Assembly (NCBI GenBank): GCA_030671945.1
Contig: DAOVHJ010000066.1
Coordinates: 1 to 9,883, forward strand
Length of the DNA stretch: 9,883 nucleotides
Source of the DNA: Candidatus Heimdallarchaeota archaeon
Lineage (GTDB): Archaea > Asgardarchaeota > Heimdallarchaeia > JABLTI01
Direction of reading: 5' to 3'
The position numbers and the translations under genes were made by a program. Every line of letters begins with the position of its first letter. Position 1 is the first letter of the stretch. The notes beneath the pieces are model-generated. The model ran no database searches and was not told the origin of the DNA. It worked only from the letters and a program-made list of their open reading frames with translations. Positions 1 through 5,868 of this stretch are shown here, piece by piece.

Positions 1-244
1 AAGCAACAATGTTGGTCAGGATGCTGAAGGTCACCGGCAGCAGTACGTCTTTCGCGCCGGAAATTGCGGCTTGTAAGGAACTCATGCCCCGCTGGCGGTA
101 TTCGTAGATATTTTCGCCGACCACGATGGCGTCGTCAACCACGATCCCCAACGCAACGATAAAGGCAAACATCGAGATCATATTGATCGTGACATCGAAC
201 ATCGGCAGAAACAGAAAGCAGCCAAGAAACGAAATTGGAATTCC
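1..244 (-). CDS. Fragment of a bacterial RND-family efflux transporter, cut at both ends
   Basis: Reading the minus strand from 244 to 2 gives 81 uninterrupted residues that begin GIPISFLGC and end SILTNIVA. They contain the RND transmembrane helix 4 signature ALGIVVDDAIVVGENIY. The paired aspartates (positions 131-136) correspond to the proton-relay Asp-Asp of AcrB/CusA-type pumps, which export drugs or metals across the inner membrane by proton antiport. A full RND protein is about 1000 residues, so under a tenth is present. The 3' side leaves the window. On the 5' side the similarity stops at the conserved Gly-Ile-Pro, after which the frame reads only K-I-I-K-F and meets a TGA at 260-262, with no start codon between. 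Base composition is about 50% G+C by hand count, against about 22% for the next 120 bases, and codons such as CTG, GGC and CAG are unlike every other gene here. Family identity is secure. Residence in this genome is doubtful. Confidence 0.88.
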
Positions 245-262
245 AAACTTTATTATTTTTCA
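235..262. other. Composition break and probable chimeric junction
   Basis: RND similarity on the left ends at about 244-247, and AT-rich non-coding DNA begins at once. The perfect 12-bp palindrome TTGGAATTCCAA (235-246), with GAATTC at its centre, sits exactly at the break. The in-frame stop at 260-262 shows the transporter frame has no 5' continuation. The simplest reading is an assembly, amplification or cloning chimera joining bacterial and archaeal DNA. A recent real insertion of a gene fragment is the alternative. Confidence 0.7.
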
Positions 263-283
263 TTTAACAACTGATTTTGATTG

Positions 284-396
284 TTATGTTTATATTGAGG
301 AAATTCTTTTTTAAGCATAAAATTGAATGTTGCGATGTTAATGAATGATTGATAGAACTAACAACTAGCTCCTATAGTTTTGATTAAGTGAGAAAA
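284..396 (+). promoter_or_regulatory. AT-rich leader with weak promoter candidates for the HD gene
   Basis: About 150 bases separate the junction from the HD gene and hold no convincing gene. Two TATA-like stretches are present, TTTATATT near 289-296 and CATAAAAT near 316-323; either could place a transcription start some 50-80 nt before the ATG. A purine-rich AAGTGAGAAAA at 386-396 supplies the ribosome binding site. If the junction at about 246 is artificial, the true upstream context of this promoter is missing. Confidence 0.35.
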
Positions 397-1683
397 ATGG
401 CTGTAAAAAAAATCCAATTCATAAAAGATCCAATTCATGGATACATCTTCATAAGTGATTTAGATAAAGAACTGATTGATACAAAATACTATCAAAGATT
501 AAGAAGAATTAAACAGCTATCAGGATCAGAATACGTTTACCCTGGAGCTAATCATACTAGATTTGAACATTCACTTGGAGTTAGTTTTCTTGCTGAAAAA
601 ATGGGTAATTCACTAAAAAACGATGAAGATGTAGAAATTACCGATTTCGAGATCAAGCAATTAAGGACAGCTGCATTACTACATGATATTGGTCATGGAC
701 CATTCTCACATACTTTTGAAGCATTACTATTGAAAGTAAATAAACACCATGAAGATCTTTCTCGATGGCTAATACAGAAAACAGAAATTGCAGATATTCT
801 CAATAATCATGGAATGAAAGTTGAGCAAATTTGTGGGTTCATTCATGGAAATAAAACAATCAAAGGAAAGGGGTACCTAAATCAAGTTATTTCTGGAGCG
901 TGTGATGTTGATAAAATGGATTTTATCGTAAGGGATTCCTATCATACGGGAGCGGAATATGGCCAAGTAGATGTAATGAGAATTCTATATACAATGGGTG
1001 TTATCAATAACAATTTAGCTGTAAATTACTCAGCTTTACCAGCTCTAGAAGCGTTTCTTATCGCTCGTGTTGAATCGTTTAGAACCATTTATTTTCATAA
1101 GGTTTCCCGTGCATCACAATTAATGATAGTTCGAGCTATGGAGTTAGCTGAAGAGGAAATTGGCTTGCTTGGGTTCCAAACACCCGAAGATTATGTGAAA
1201 TTAGATGATTTTACAGTCTGGTCACAACTATTGGAATGTAAAGCATCTGAGAAAATCATGAATGATTTAGCGAATAGAAAATTACTGAAGGTTGCATTTG
1301 AACGAGAATTTATGACTCGAGATGATTTTATTCAATCAACTCTGAGTAAAAAAGATTACAGAGAGAATTTAATTGAAGAAATTGCTAAAGAAGCAAAAGT
1401 AGATATTGATACAGTATTCATCGATATACCAACTCTTCCGAGTGTGCCATATTCTCATTCTATTGATCTTCCTGCTTATGAGATACCAATGTTTATGAGG
1501 GAAGGTAGTAAAAGAAAGAAGAAAGAAGTAAATATTCGTAAAGTCTCAAGAATATTTGAATCATTAATGGGTATGATGTATATCTTCAGAGTTTATTCGA
1601 CAGCAAGAAATCGTGAAAAAGTCAAAAAAGCAACCCAAAAAGTATTTGGACAACAATCAATAGAAAAACAAATTTCATTTTAG
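397..1683 (+). CDS. HD-domain phosphohydrolase, SAMHD1/YwfO dNTPase-like
   Basis: This 428-residue soluble protein belongs to the HD superfamily branch containing SAMHD1 and bacterial YwfO/dGTPases, which hydrolyse dNTPs to nucleoside and triphosphate. The N-terminal KDPIHGYI and QRLRRIKQL blocks are typical of the branch. The metal-binding set is intact: H58 in HTRFEHSLGV, H96-D97 in LLHDIGHGPFSH and D172 in DVDKMDFIVRD. H100, H105 and H118 also match SAMHD1 active-site histidines. There is no SAM domain. The C-terminal third is basic and family-specific, ending in QISF. The ATG at 397 is chosen over an in-frame GTG at 388 because that GTG forms the GTGAG ribosome binding site, as in two other genes here. 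A zinc-protein gene follows after 15 bp, probably in one transcript. The likely role is dNTP pool control or turnover of another nucleotide; the substrate cannot be read from sequence. Confidence is high for family and moderate for activity. Confidence 0.9.
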   Translation: MAVKKIQFIKDPIHGYIFISDLDKELIDTKYYQRLRRIKQLSGSEYVYPGANHTRFEHSLGVSFLAEKMGNSLKNDEDVEITDFEIKQLRTAALLHDIGHGPFSHTFEALLLKVNKHHEDLSRWLIQKTEIADILNNHGMKVEQICGFIHGNKTIKGKGYLNQVISGACDVDKMDFIVRDSYHTGAEYGQVDVMRILYTMGVINNNLAVNYSALPALEAFLIARVESFRTIYFHKVSRASQLMIVRAMELAEEEIGLLGFQTPEDYVKLDDFTVWSQLLECKASEKIMNDLANRKLLKVAFEREFMTRDDFIQSTLSKKDYRENLIEEIAKEAKVDIDTVFIDIPTLPSVPYSHSIDLPAYEIPMFMREGSKRKKKEVNIRKVSRIFESLMGMMYIFRVYSTARNREKVKKATQKVFGQQSIEKQISF

Positions 1684-1684
1684 G

Positions 1685-1693
1685 AAAAGGTGA
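1685..1693 (+). promoter_or_regulatory. Strong ribosome binding site deciding the ZNRD2-like start
   Basis: AAAAGGTGA lies five bases before the ATG at 1699 and closely matches the archaeal anti-Shine-Dalgarno complement AGGTGA. The GTG inside it (1690-1692) is in frame with the gene but is far better explained as part of this site. Confidence 0.8.
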
Positions 1694-1698
1694 AACAA

Positions 1699-2085
1699 AT
1701 GAGTAATGAGAAAGCAAAGAATGAAGAAATTGGTATCAAAGTAATTGCTGATGCTCTTAAAGCTGGTGGAACGTTACTAAACGTTGCATGTCCAAATTGC
1801 AATTATCCATTAATTAAGGTAGATGAGAAAATCTATTGTAAAATCTGCAATCAAGAAGTTTACATCTATAGAGATGAGAGCGAACTTCCAAAAGAGTACA
1901 AACAAGCATTAAAACAAAAAACAAAAGTTAGTTCTGTAGATACAGAAGTTGAAAAAACAATCAAAGGGAAAATTGAGGATCTTCGTAAGAAATTGGAAGA
2001 AGCAGTGGATCCCGATGAAATAGTGAAACTCTCAGAAGCAATAGAAAAATTATCTCAAACATTAAAGAAAGTAAAAGATGTATAA
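1699..2085 (+). CDS. Small zinc protein of the Sjogren/scleroderma autoantigen 1 (ZNRD2) family
   Basis: This 128-residue protein has three parts. A short helix (residues 10-27, IGIKVIADALKAGGTLL) is followed by a four-cysteine zinc ribbon with C31-P-N-C34 and C47-K-I-C50, then a charged tail from about residue 75 to the end predicted to form a coiled coil. The helix followed by L-x-x-x-C-P-x-C-x-x-P-L is the signature of the autoantigen p27/ZNRD2 family (Pfam Auto_anti-p27), which is common in archaea and conserved in eukaryotes. Its archaeal function is not established. The rubredoxin-like ribbon suggests nucleic-acid or protein binding. It follows the HD gene by 15 bp with a strong ribosome binding site, so the two are very likely co-transcribed, which hints at a shared process. 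The stop lies six bases from the convergent hef stop, leaving almost no room for a terminator. Confidence 0.85.
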   Translation: MSNEKAKNEEIGIKVIADALKAGGTLLNVACPNCNYPLIKVDEKIYCKICNQEVYIYRDESELPKEYKQALKQKTKVSSVDTEVEKTIKGKIEDLRKKLEEAVDPDEIVKLSEAIEKLSQTLKKVKDV

Positions 2086-2091
2086 TTTCTA

Positions 2092-4548
2092 TTATTCTTC
2101 TGGTTTGTATGTTGCAGTAAGTAATTCCTTAATTTCCAAGGCAATTTTCTTACCTATACCTTTTATTTCTTGAATTTCTTCTACGGAAGCATTGAAGAAA
2201 TTTTCTAAAGTACTAAATTTATCTAGAATTCGTTTTGCTAAAACAGCATTAATATTGGGAAATCCTGCAACTATAAATTCAAGTAATTCAGATGTTTCAA
2301 TCGGAGCTTTCTCTGTTCTTATACTAGGAGTTCTATCTCCTTTTCTTTGTTCTCGATTTGCTATGTTTCGCAAAAATCTTGCAGTATCTTTTGTGCTTCT
2401 AGACCAAATTATTCGAATGTCAAAATTCAGAGTTATTGTTGAGATTGCACCCCTAATTGCTTCAGGATTTATGGCACGGTGACCATATAATGTCTCACCT
2501 TCCAATATTAAAAGTGGTACAGGATAACTCCTTTTCAAAGCAATTAATTGTGGGAAAAGTCTACCATCAATGATACTTTGACTGAAATCAGCAACATCTT
2601 TTCTTTCCACACCTACTCGAGAGCTTAAAACAAAATCTCCAACGGTAATTTGCTGTAAATCTATTTCCACATCTAATTGAGAGAGTTCTTTAGCGATTCC
2701 AGATTTTGCTTCTCTGGTATCAATAATGATCTTAATTCGATCCGATATTGCTGAATCATCATCTTCTGTAAAGAACTTATCAATGCTATCAAGTTCAGAA
2801 TCAGTTAATTGTGGAACACTTTGACTTGTATCACTTTCTATTTCTTCTTCAAGTTTACTTAATGCTTCGTCTGAGAGAATTGCCAATTCATCAAATGGCA
2901 TATCTTCAGATACTTTATCTTCTTCAATTTCAGCATCACTTGTAGCTGCTGCGAAGAAATCTTCCATGGATCTTTGCTGTGTATCTATAGCTTGCTTCCC
3001 ATATTTCTCCAGTTCCCTCAAGTTTCTCTTCATTTGCCGTTCTTTACGTCTAGCAGCCCAAAAATATCCTTCATCTCGAGTTCCCTTAGTAATTAAGACA
3101 ACAACTCTCCCAGCTCTTTGTCTGCCAGTGCGTCCTCTTCTTTGAATATTTCTTATTGCAGAAGGCACACAGTCATAGAAAACCACTAAATCACATTCAG
3201 ACACATCTAACCCTTCTTCGCCAACACTAGTTGCAACTAAACAATTGAAGAGTCCATCGCGAAATTGTTGCATTACCTCTAACTGCTTTTTCTGAGAAAA
3301 TCCTTTATCTCCAGCTTTAGAGGCTTGTCCAACAAACCGAGAGGCGTTTACACTATCAATATCATTTAGAATATCTGCCAGTTTTTTAGCTGAATTACGA
3401 TATTGTGTAAAGACCAAAATCCTTGAATCAGGACTATCTCGAACCATTTCACTCACAATTTTCGTTAATTCAGGAATCTTAGGATGTTCGAAACCATCTT
3501 CTAAAATTTGCTTAGCAATATCATAAGAAACAACCAGAGGATCTTCACTCACTAAAGAAATTAGATTTCGAGTGGCTTTTGAACTCTTAGCTTCTTTATG
3601 CATTTTTTCAAAATACTTGATCAATGAGCTAATACCTTGTGTCTCGAGTAATTCTAATGCATGAGTGAGTCTAATAGATGAACCCACCAAACCAAGAGCT
3701 AAATATAATTCTGTCATATTTTCTGTCTTATCAAATTGCTTTGTAATTTGAGGAGGTAATCCCAATAAATCTTTACGACGAACATTAACACTTGACGACT
3801 TCAACCAACCTAAACGTTTCAGCTCTTTTAATTTCGATGATAATGATCGCTCAAAAAGTGTTTTGATTCTCAAGAATTTTTCTGGCAATTCAAGATGAAC
3901 CCAATCAACAGCCGTTTTTTGCACGTATGGTTTAACATCAGTTGAAGATTCTATTCTAGTCTCCACATGTTTTATTGAAAGATTCTTACAAACTTCATTG
4001 ATTTTCTCTTTATCAGACCCCGGAGAGGCTGTAATACCTAAGACCAAAGGATTTGTTGCTTTTTTCATATATTGTTTTGCAACATAAACATACGCGTAAT
4101 CGCCAACGGAGCGATGTGCTTCATCAACTCCAAGAAGAGAGCATTTCTTTAAATCAAGTCTCTTAGCTAAAAGATCATTTTCTACAACCTGAGGTGTTGC
4201 GATTATGATTTGAGCTTGTTTCCAAATTTTGATTCTTTTTTCAGGTAAAACTGAACCTGTTAACATCACAATTTCATCTTCAATGATGTTGAAAACTTTC
4301 TGGAATGTTTTGAGGTGTTGTTCAACTAATGGTTTTGTTGGGGCTATAACTAAGATGAAAGAATCAGGATACTGCTCCATACGTTTGGCAGTTAATAGAG
4401 CTAGGATTATTGTCTTTCCTAATCCTGTTGGTAAAACTACCAAAGTATTTCCTTTTATTGTCTTTGCGAAAATTGTTTGTTGGTAAAGACGAGCTTCAAT
4501 ACTTTTAGGTTTGATATATTTGTGTTGAATATATTTCTCGTCAGACAT
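2092..4548 (-). CDS. hef: Hef: FANCM/XPF-type fork-processing helicase-nuclease
   Basis: At 818 residues this is a full-length Hef, which unwinds and cleaves branched DNA at stalled replication forks. The superfamily 2 helicase half shows Walker A LPTGLGKT (39-46), DEAH (142-145), TAS (173-175) and QRRGRTGR (469-476), with a helical insert at about 200-350 as in the FANCM branch. An acidic, low-complexity linker spans about 515-603. The ERCC4 nuclease follows, with D610 in IIDTRE, G637-D638 and the catalytic ERKxxxD (E648, R649, K650, D654). Tandem helix-hairpin-helix motifs occupy about 755-810, including EIKGIGKKIA. All catalytic residues are present, so both activities are expected. The linker carries a PIP motif at residues 525-532, fitting PCNA tethering. 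The start is an ATG preceded by GCGGGAATTG, and a TATA box lies about 40 bp upstream. It is transcribed convergently with the HD operon and divergently from the membrane genes. Confidence 0.96.
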   Translation of the reverse strand: MSDEKYIQHKYIKPKSIEARLYQQTIFAKTIKGNTLVVLPTGLGKTIILALLTAKRMEQYPDSFILVIAPTKPLVEQHLKTFQKVFNIIEDEIVMLTGSVLPEKRIKIWKQAQIIIATPQVVENDLLAKRLDLKKCSLLGVDEAHRSVGDYAYVYVAKQYMKKATNPLVLGITASPGSDKEKINEVCKNLSIKHVETRIESSTDVKPYVQKTAVDWVHLELPEKFLRIKTLFERSLSSKLKELKRLGWLKSSSVNVRRKDLLGLPPQITKQFDKTENMTELYLALGLVGSSIRLTHALELLETQGISSLIKYFEKMHKEAKSSKATRNLISLVSEDPLVVSYDIAKQILEDGFEHPKIPELTKIVSEMVRDSPDSRILVFTQYRNSAKKLADILNDIDSVNASRFVGQASKAGDKGFSQKKQLEVMQQFRDGLFNCLVATSVGEEGLDVSECDLVVFYDCVPSAIRNIQRRGRTGRQRAGRVVVLITKGTRDEGYFWAARRKERQMKRNLRELEKYGKQAIDTQQRSMEDFFAAATSDAEIEEDKVSEDMPFDELAILSDEALSKLEEEIESDTSQSVPQLTDSELDSIDKFFTEDDDSAISDRIKIIIDTREAKSGIAKELSQLDVEIDLQQITVGDFVLSSRVGVERKDVADFSQSIIDGRLFPQLIALKRSYPVPLLILEGETLYGHRAINPEAIRGAISTITLNFDIRIIWSRSTKDTARFLRNIANREQRKGDRTPSIRTEKAPIETSELLEFIVAGFPNINAVLAKRILDKFSTLENFFNASVEEIQEIKGIGKKIALEIKELLTATYKPEE
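2953..2976 (-). other. PIP-box (PCNA-interacting motif) in the Hef linker
   Basis: Residues Q525 to F532 read QRSMEDFF, an exact Q-x-x-hydrophobic-x-x-F-F match to the PCNA-interacting consensus. The motif sits at the start of the acidic, probably disordered segment between the helicase and nuclease halves. From memory, the linker of Thermococcus Hef has been shown to bind PCNA, so the position agrees with family knowledge. A weaker relative, LDSIDKFF (residues 586-593, positions 2770-2793), lacks the glutamine. Confidence 0.75.
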
Positions 4549-4584
4549 TCAATTCCCGCTCTTCTTTATTACATAGAATTTTGG

Positions 4585-4593
4585 TTTTATAAA
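4585..4593 (-). promoter_or_regulatory. TATA box of hef
   Basis: On the minus strand TTTATAAAA lies about 40 bases before the hef ATG. A start of transcription about 25 bases downstream (near 4565) would leave a leader of around 16 nt that includes the purine-rich ribosome binding site. The core TTTATAAA (4586-4593) is self-complementary, so it could also work in the opposite direction. Confidence 0.5.
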
Positions 4594-4595
4594 TT

Positions 4596-4691
4596 AAAGT
4601 TACTATTAAGTGTGTTAACTAGGGAGATGACTAAAACTAAAATGTTATGCTTTTCAAGCAATATTTAGTTTTTTTTAAAAGTTACTACTAA
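4596..4691 (+). repeat. 14-bp direct repeat pair flanking the inverted repeat
   Basis: AAAGTTACTATTAA at 4596-4609 recurs as AAAGTTACTACTAA at 4678-4691, with 13 of 14 bases identical and starts 82 bp apart. The core TTACTA occurs twice more at 4704-4709 and 4747-4752. The last three cores are 22 and 43 bp apart, close to two and four turns of the helix. This looks like a set of operator sites upstream of the membrane genes, but no regulator is identifiable. Confidence 0.45.
4633..4676 (+). repeat. Nested inverted repeat followed by eight T
   Basis: The outer arms AAAACTAAA (4633-4641) and TTTAGTTTT (4664-4672) are perfect 9-bp complements. Inside them TGCTT (4648-4652) pairs with AAGCA (4656-4660) around a TTC loop. 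A run of eight T (4669-4676) overlaps and follows the right arm. In plus-strand RNA this is a hairpin with a U tail, as in an intrinsic terminator, yet no annotated gene ends here. It could close a short untranslated RNA begun near 4615, insulate the two divergent promoters, or be a dyad operator. Confidence 0.55.
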
Positions 4692-4726
4692 TCGCATACA
4701 AGATTACTAAACCTAAACTAGCTAAT

Positions 4727-4735
4727 CTTTAAAAC
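4727..4735 (+). promoter_or_regulatory. Candidate TATA box for the two membrane-protein genes
   Basis: CTTTAAAAC is the best TATA-like element before the first membrane-protein gene. A start about 25 bases downstream falls near 4757, giving a leader of about 15 nt before the ATG at 4773 or a nearly leaderless message from the TTG at 4755. It lies between two TTACTA copies (4704 and 4747), so proteins bound there could affect promoter use. Confidence 0.4.
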
Positions 4736-4772
4736 TGAGTTTGCATTTACTAATTTGACCAAAGCTGTGGAT

Positions 4773-5231
4773 ATGAAAAATAAAATGCCTTTAAAAGAAA
4801 ACGAAACAGTAAGTAGCGATGAAATACGTGAAGGTGAAACTTATTTTTCATATTATTTAAAACAAAGATCAATGTGGATCTCTATTCTACTGTCGATGTT
4901 TCTGTTACTTGACATTATATCAATCTTTGTTACTACAATTTATTCTTTTACTGAGATTTTCTTATACCTTGGCATCTTAATGGTTGTTTTAGCAGGAGGA
5001 GCTCTTACGTTTATTTATTTTGAAAATAATTACTTATGGGCAATTTTAGGGACCCTTATTCTAGGACTAATGCCAGTAATTGAAGTTATAATAATCTTAA
5101 CAAAAGCACTCACTGGTTCAGATCTAGGTTTAGCAATTGTTTCTTTAATTTTAGGATTAATTCTTTGTATTTTACCAATAGGTTTAGTTTATTTTAGATT
5201 TAAATTTATGAGCAAAAATTCTGAAAAATAA
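4773..5231 (+). CDS. Unrecognised four-helix membrane protein A
   Basis: I do not recognise this 152-residue protein. After a charged cytoplasmic N-terminus of about 33 residues it has four likely membrane helices at about 35-57, 62-83, 87-110 and 118-141, and a short basic C-terminus (RFKFMSKNSEK), so both ends are probably cytoplasmic. Loops are very short, and there are no conserved cysteine pairs or metal motifs. D46 and E104 lie within or at the ends of predicted helices. The start is uncertain: a TTG at 4755 is also in frame, and an ATG at 4785 would shorten it by four residues. The ATG at 4773 is preferred because the best promoter candidate leaves it a short leader. No strong ribosome binding site is visible. 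A second four-helix gene follows after 15 bp, so the two probably form an operon and may form a complex. Confidence 0.75.
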   Translation: MKNKMPLKENETVSSDEIREGETYFSYYLKQRSMWISILLSMFLLLDIISIFVTTIYSFTEIFLYLGILMVVLAGGALTFIYFENNYLWAILGTLILGLMPVIEVIIILTKALTGSDLGLAIVSLILGLILCILPIGLVYFRFKFMSKNSEK

Positions 5232-5246
5232 AATGTTGGATACTAA

Positions 5247-5858
5247 ATGAGTAAGGAAATGGAAAAAAAAGAGAAAAATATTACTTTCACAAAATATCTC
5301 AAAAAACTATTGGATCCTTTTCCAATTTTTAGCTTAATTTTTATGATTTATTCCATCAATATACTTGTGTTTTATTTTAGAACTCCAATAATTATTTCTA
5401 CTGATTTGTTAGCTGATACGGTGACATATTACTTTTGGAATGGAAATTTTTCAATATTCGATATAGAATTAGGAACCTCTACTGAAGGATTTGCAGCTAA
5501 TTTTCCAATACAACTGAGTTGGGTATTTATTACAGCAATAATCTTCTTCCTACTAATCACAACAATGGTAACATTTCTTTCAGTTTTTAAAGAAGAAATA
5601 ACAAGATTCACAGTATCTCAAAGAATAATTTGGCCCTTATTCATAATTTCCAGTATGATTATTGGATGTGTTGTTGTCTTTCTGTCTTGGGGGGCTAGTT
5701 TGAAAACAGAGGATATGTTGATTTCATACGGGAGAGTTGTTATGCTCAATTTAGTTGTGTCAATAATTATAGTTCTATTTGTGTTAATTTTTAGTGCCTA
5801 TGTTTCAGGTTATAAGAGAAATCGAGAAAAGTATCTTATTAATTCCAAATCCGTATAA
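5247..5858 (+). CDS. Unrecognised four-helix membrane protein B
   Basis: This 203-residue protein is not one I recognise. A lysine-rich N-terminus (KYLKKLL) precedes four likely membrane helices at about 26-45, 90-114, 128-149 and 164-187. The roughly 45-residue loop between the first two carries aromatic and acidic residues and should face outside. The basic loop KEEITRF and the tail KRNREK should face inside by the positive-inside rule. It starts 15 bp after membrane protein A with only a weak GGAT as ribosome binding site, and an ATG at 5259 is an alternative start. Both proteins share size class, topology and position but not obvious sequence, so they may be partners rather than duplicates. 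The stop is ten bases from the convergent DUF2797 gene. Confidence 0.75.
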   Translation: MSKEMEKKEKNITFTKYLKKLLDPFPIFSLIFMIYSINILVFYFRTPIIISTDLLADTVTYYFWNGNFSIFDIELGTSTEGFAANFPIQLSWVFITAIIFFLLITTMVTFLSVFKEEITRFTVSQRIIWPLFIISSMIIGCVVVFLSWGASLKTEDMLISYGRVVMLNLVVSIIIVLFVLIFSAYVSGYKRNREKYLINSKSV

Positions 5859-5862
5859 ATTT

Positions 5863-5868
5863 AAAAAA
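5863..5868 (-). terminator. U-tract directly after the DUF2797 stop codon
   Basis: On the minus strand six T follow the TGA stop immediately, then AAATTTATA. Archaeal RNA polymerase can terminate on U-runs without a hairpin, so this may end the DUF2797 transcript. The tract is short. Confidence 0.35.

Noticed and set aside
126..314. Plus-strand open frame of 62 codons across the left junction
   Set aside because: It is antisense to the RND fragment on its left half and spans a composition break into AT-rich spacer. It has no recognisable protein character.
246..396. tRNA, small RNA or CRISPR leader in the spacer before the HD gene
   Set aside because: No cloverleaf, repeat series or stable hairpin was seen; it is plain AT-rich sequence.
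1651..1680. C-terminal QQSIEKQISF of the HD protein as a third PIP box
   Set aside because: After Q-x-x-I the required aromatic pair is replaced by Q-I, so the motif does not fit the consensus.
2192..2482. Plus-strand open frames inside hef (also 4229-4486)
   Set aside because: They lie antisense to strongly conserved Hef nuclease and helicase motifs and have no ribosome binding site or family features.
397..4548. HD dGTPase plus helicase-nuclease as an antiviral defence module
   Set aside because: Hef and SAMHD1-like proteins are ordinary archaeal housekeeping or repair families, the genes are convergent rather than in an operon, and no toxin, sensor, integrase or repeat array is nearby.
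4477..4668. Small plus-strand open frame of 63 codons across the hef promoter
   Set aside because: It begins antisense to the Hef N-terminus and runs through the TATA box and the inverted repeat. The residues look like translated AT-rich spacer.
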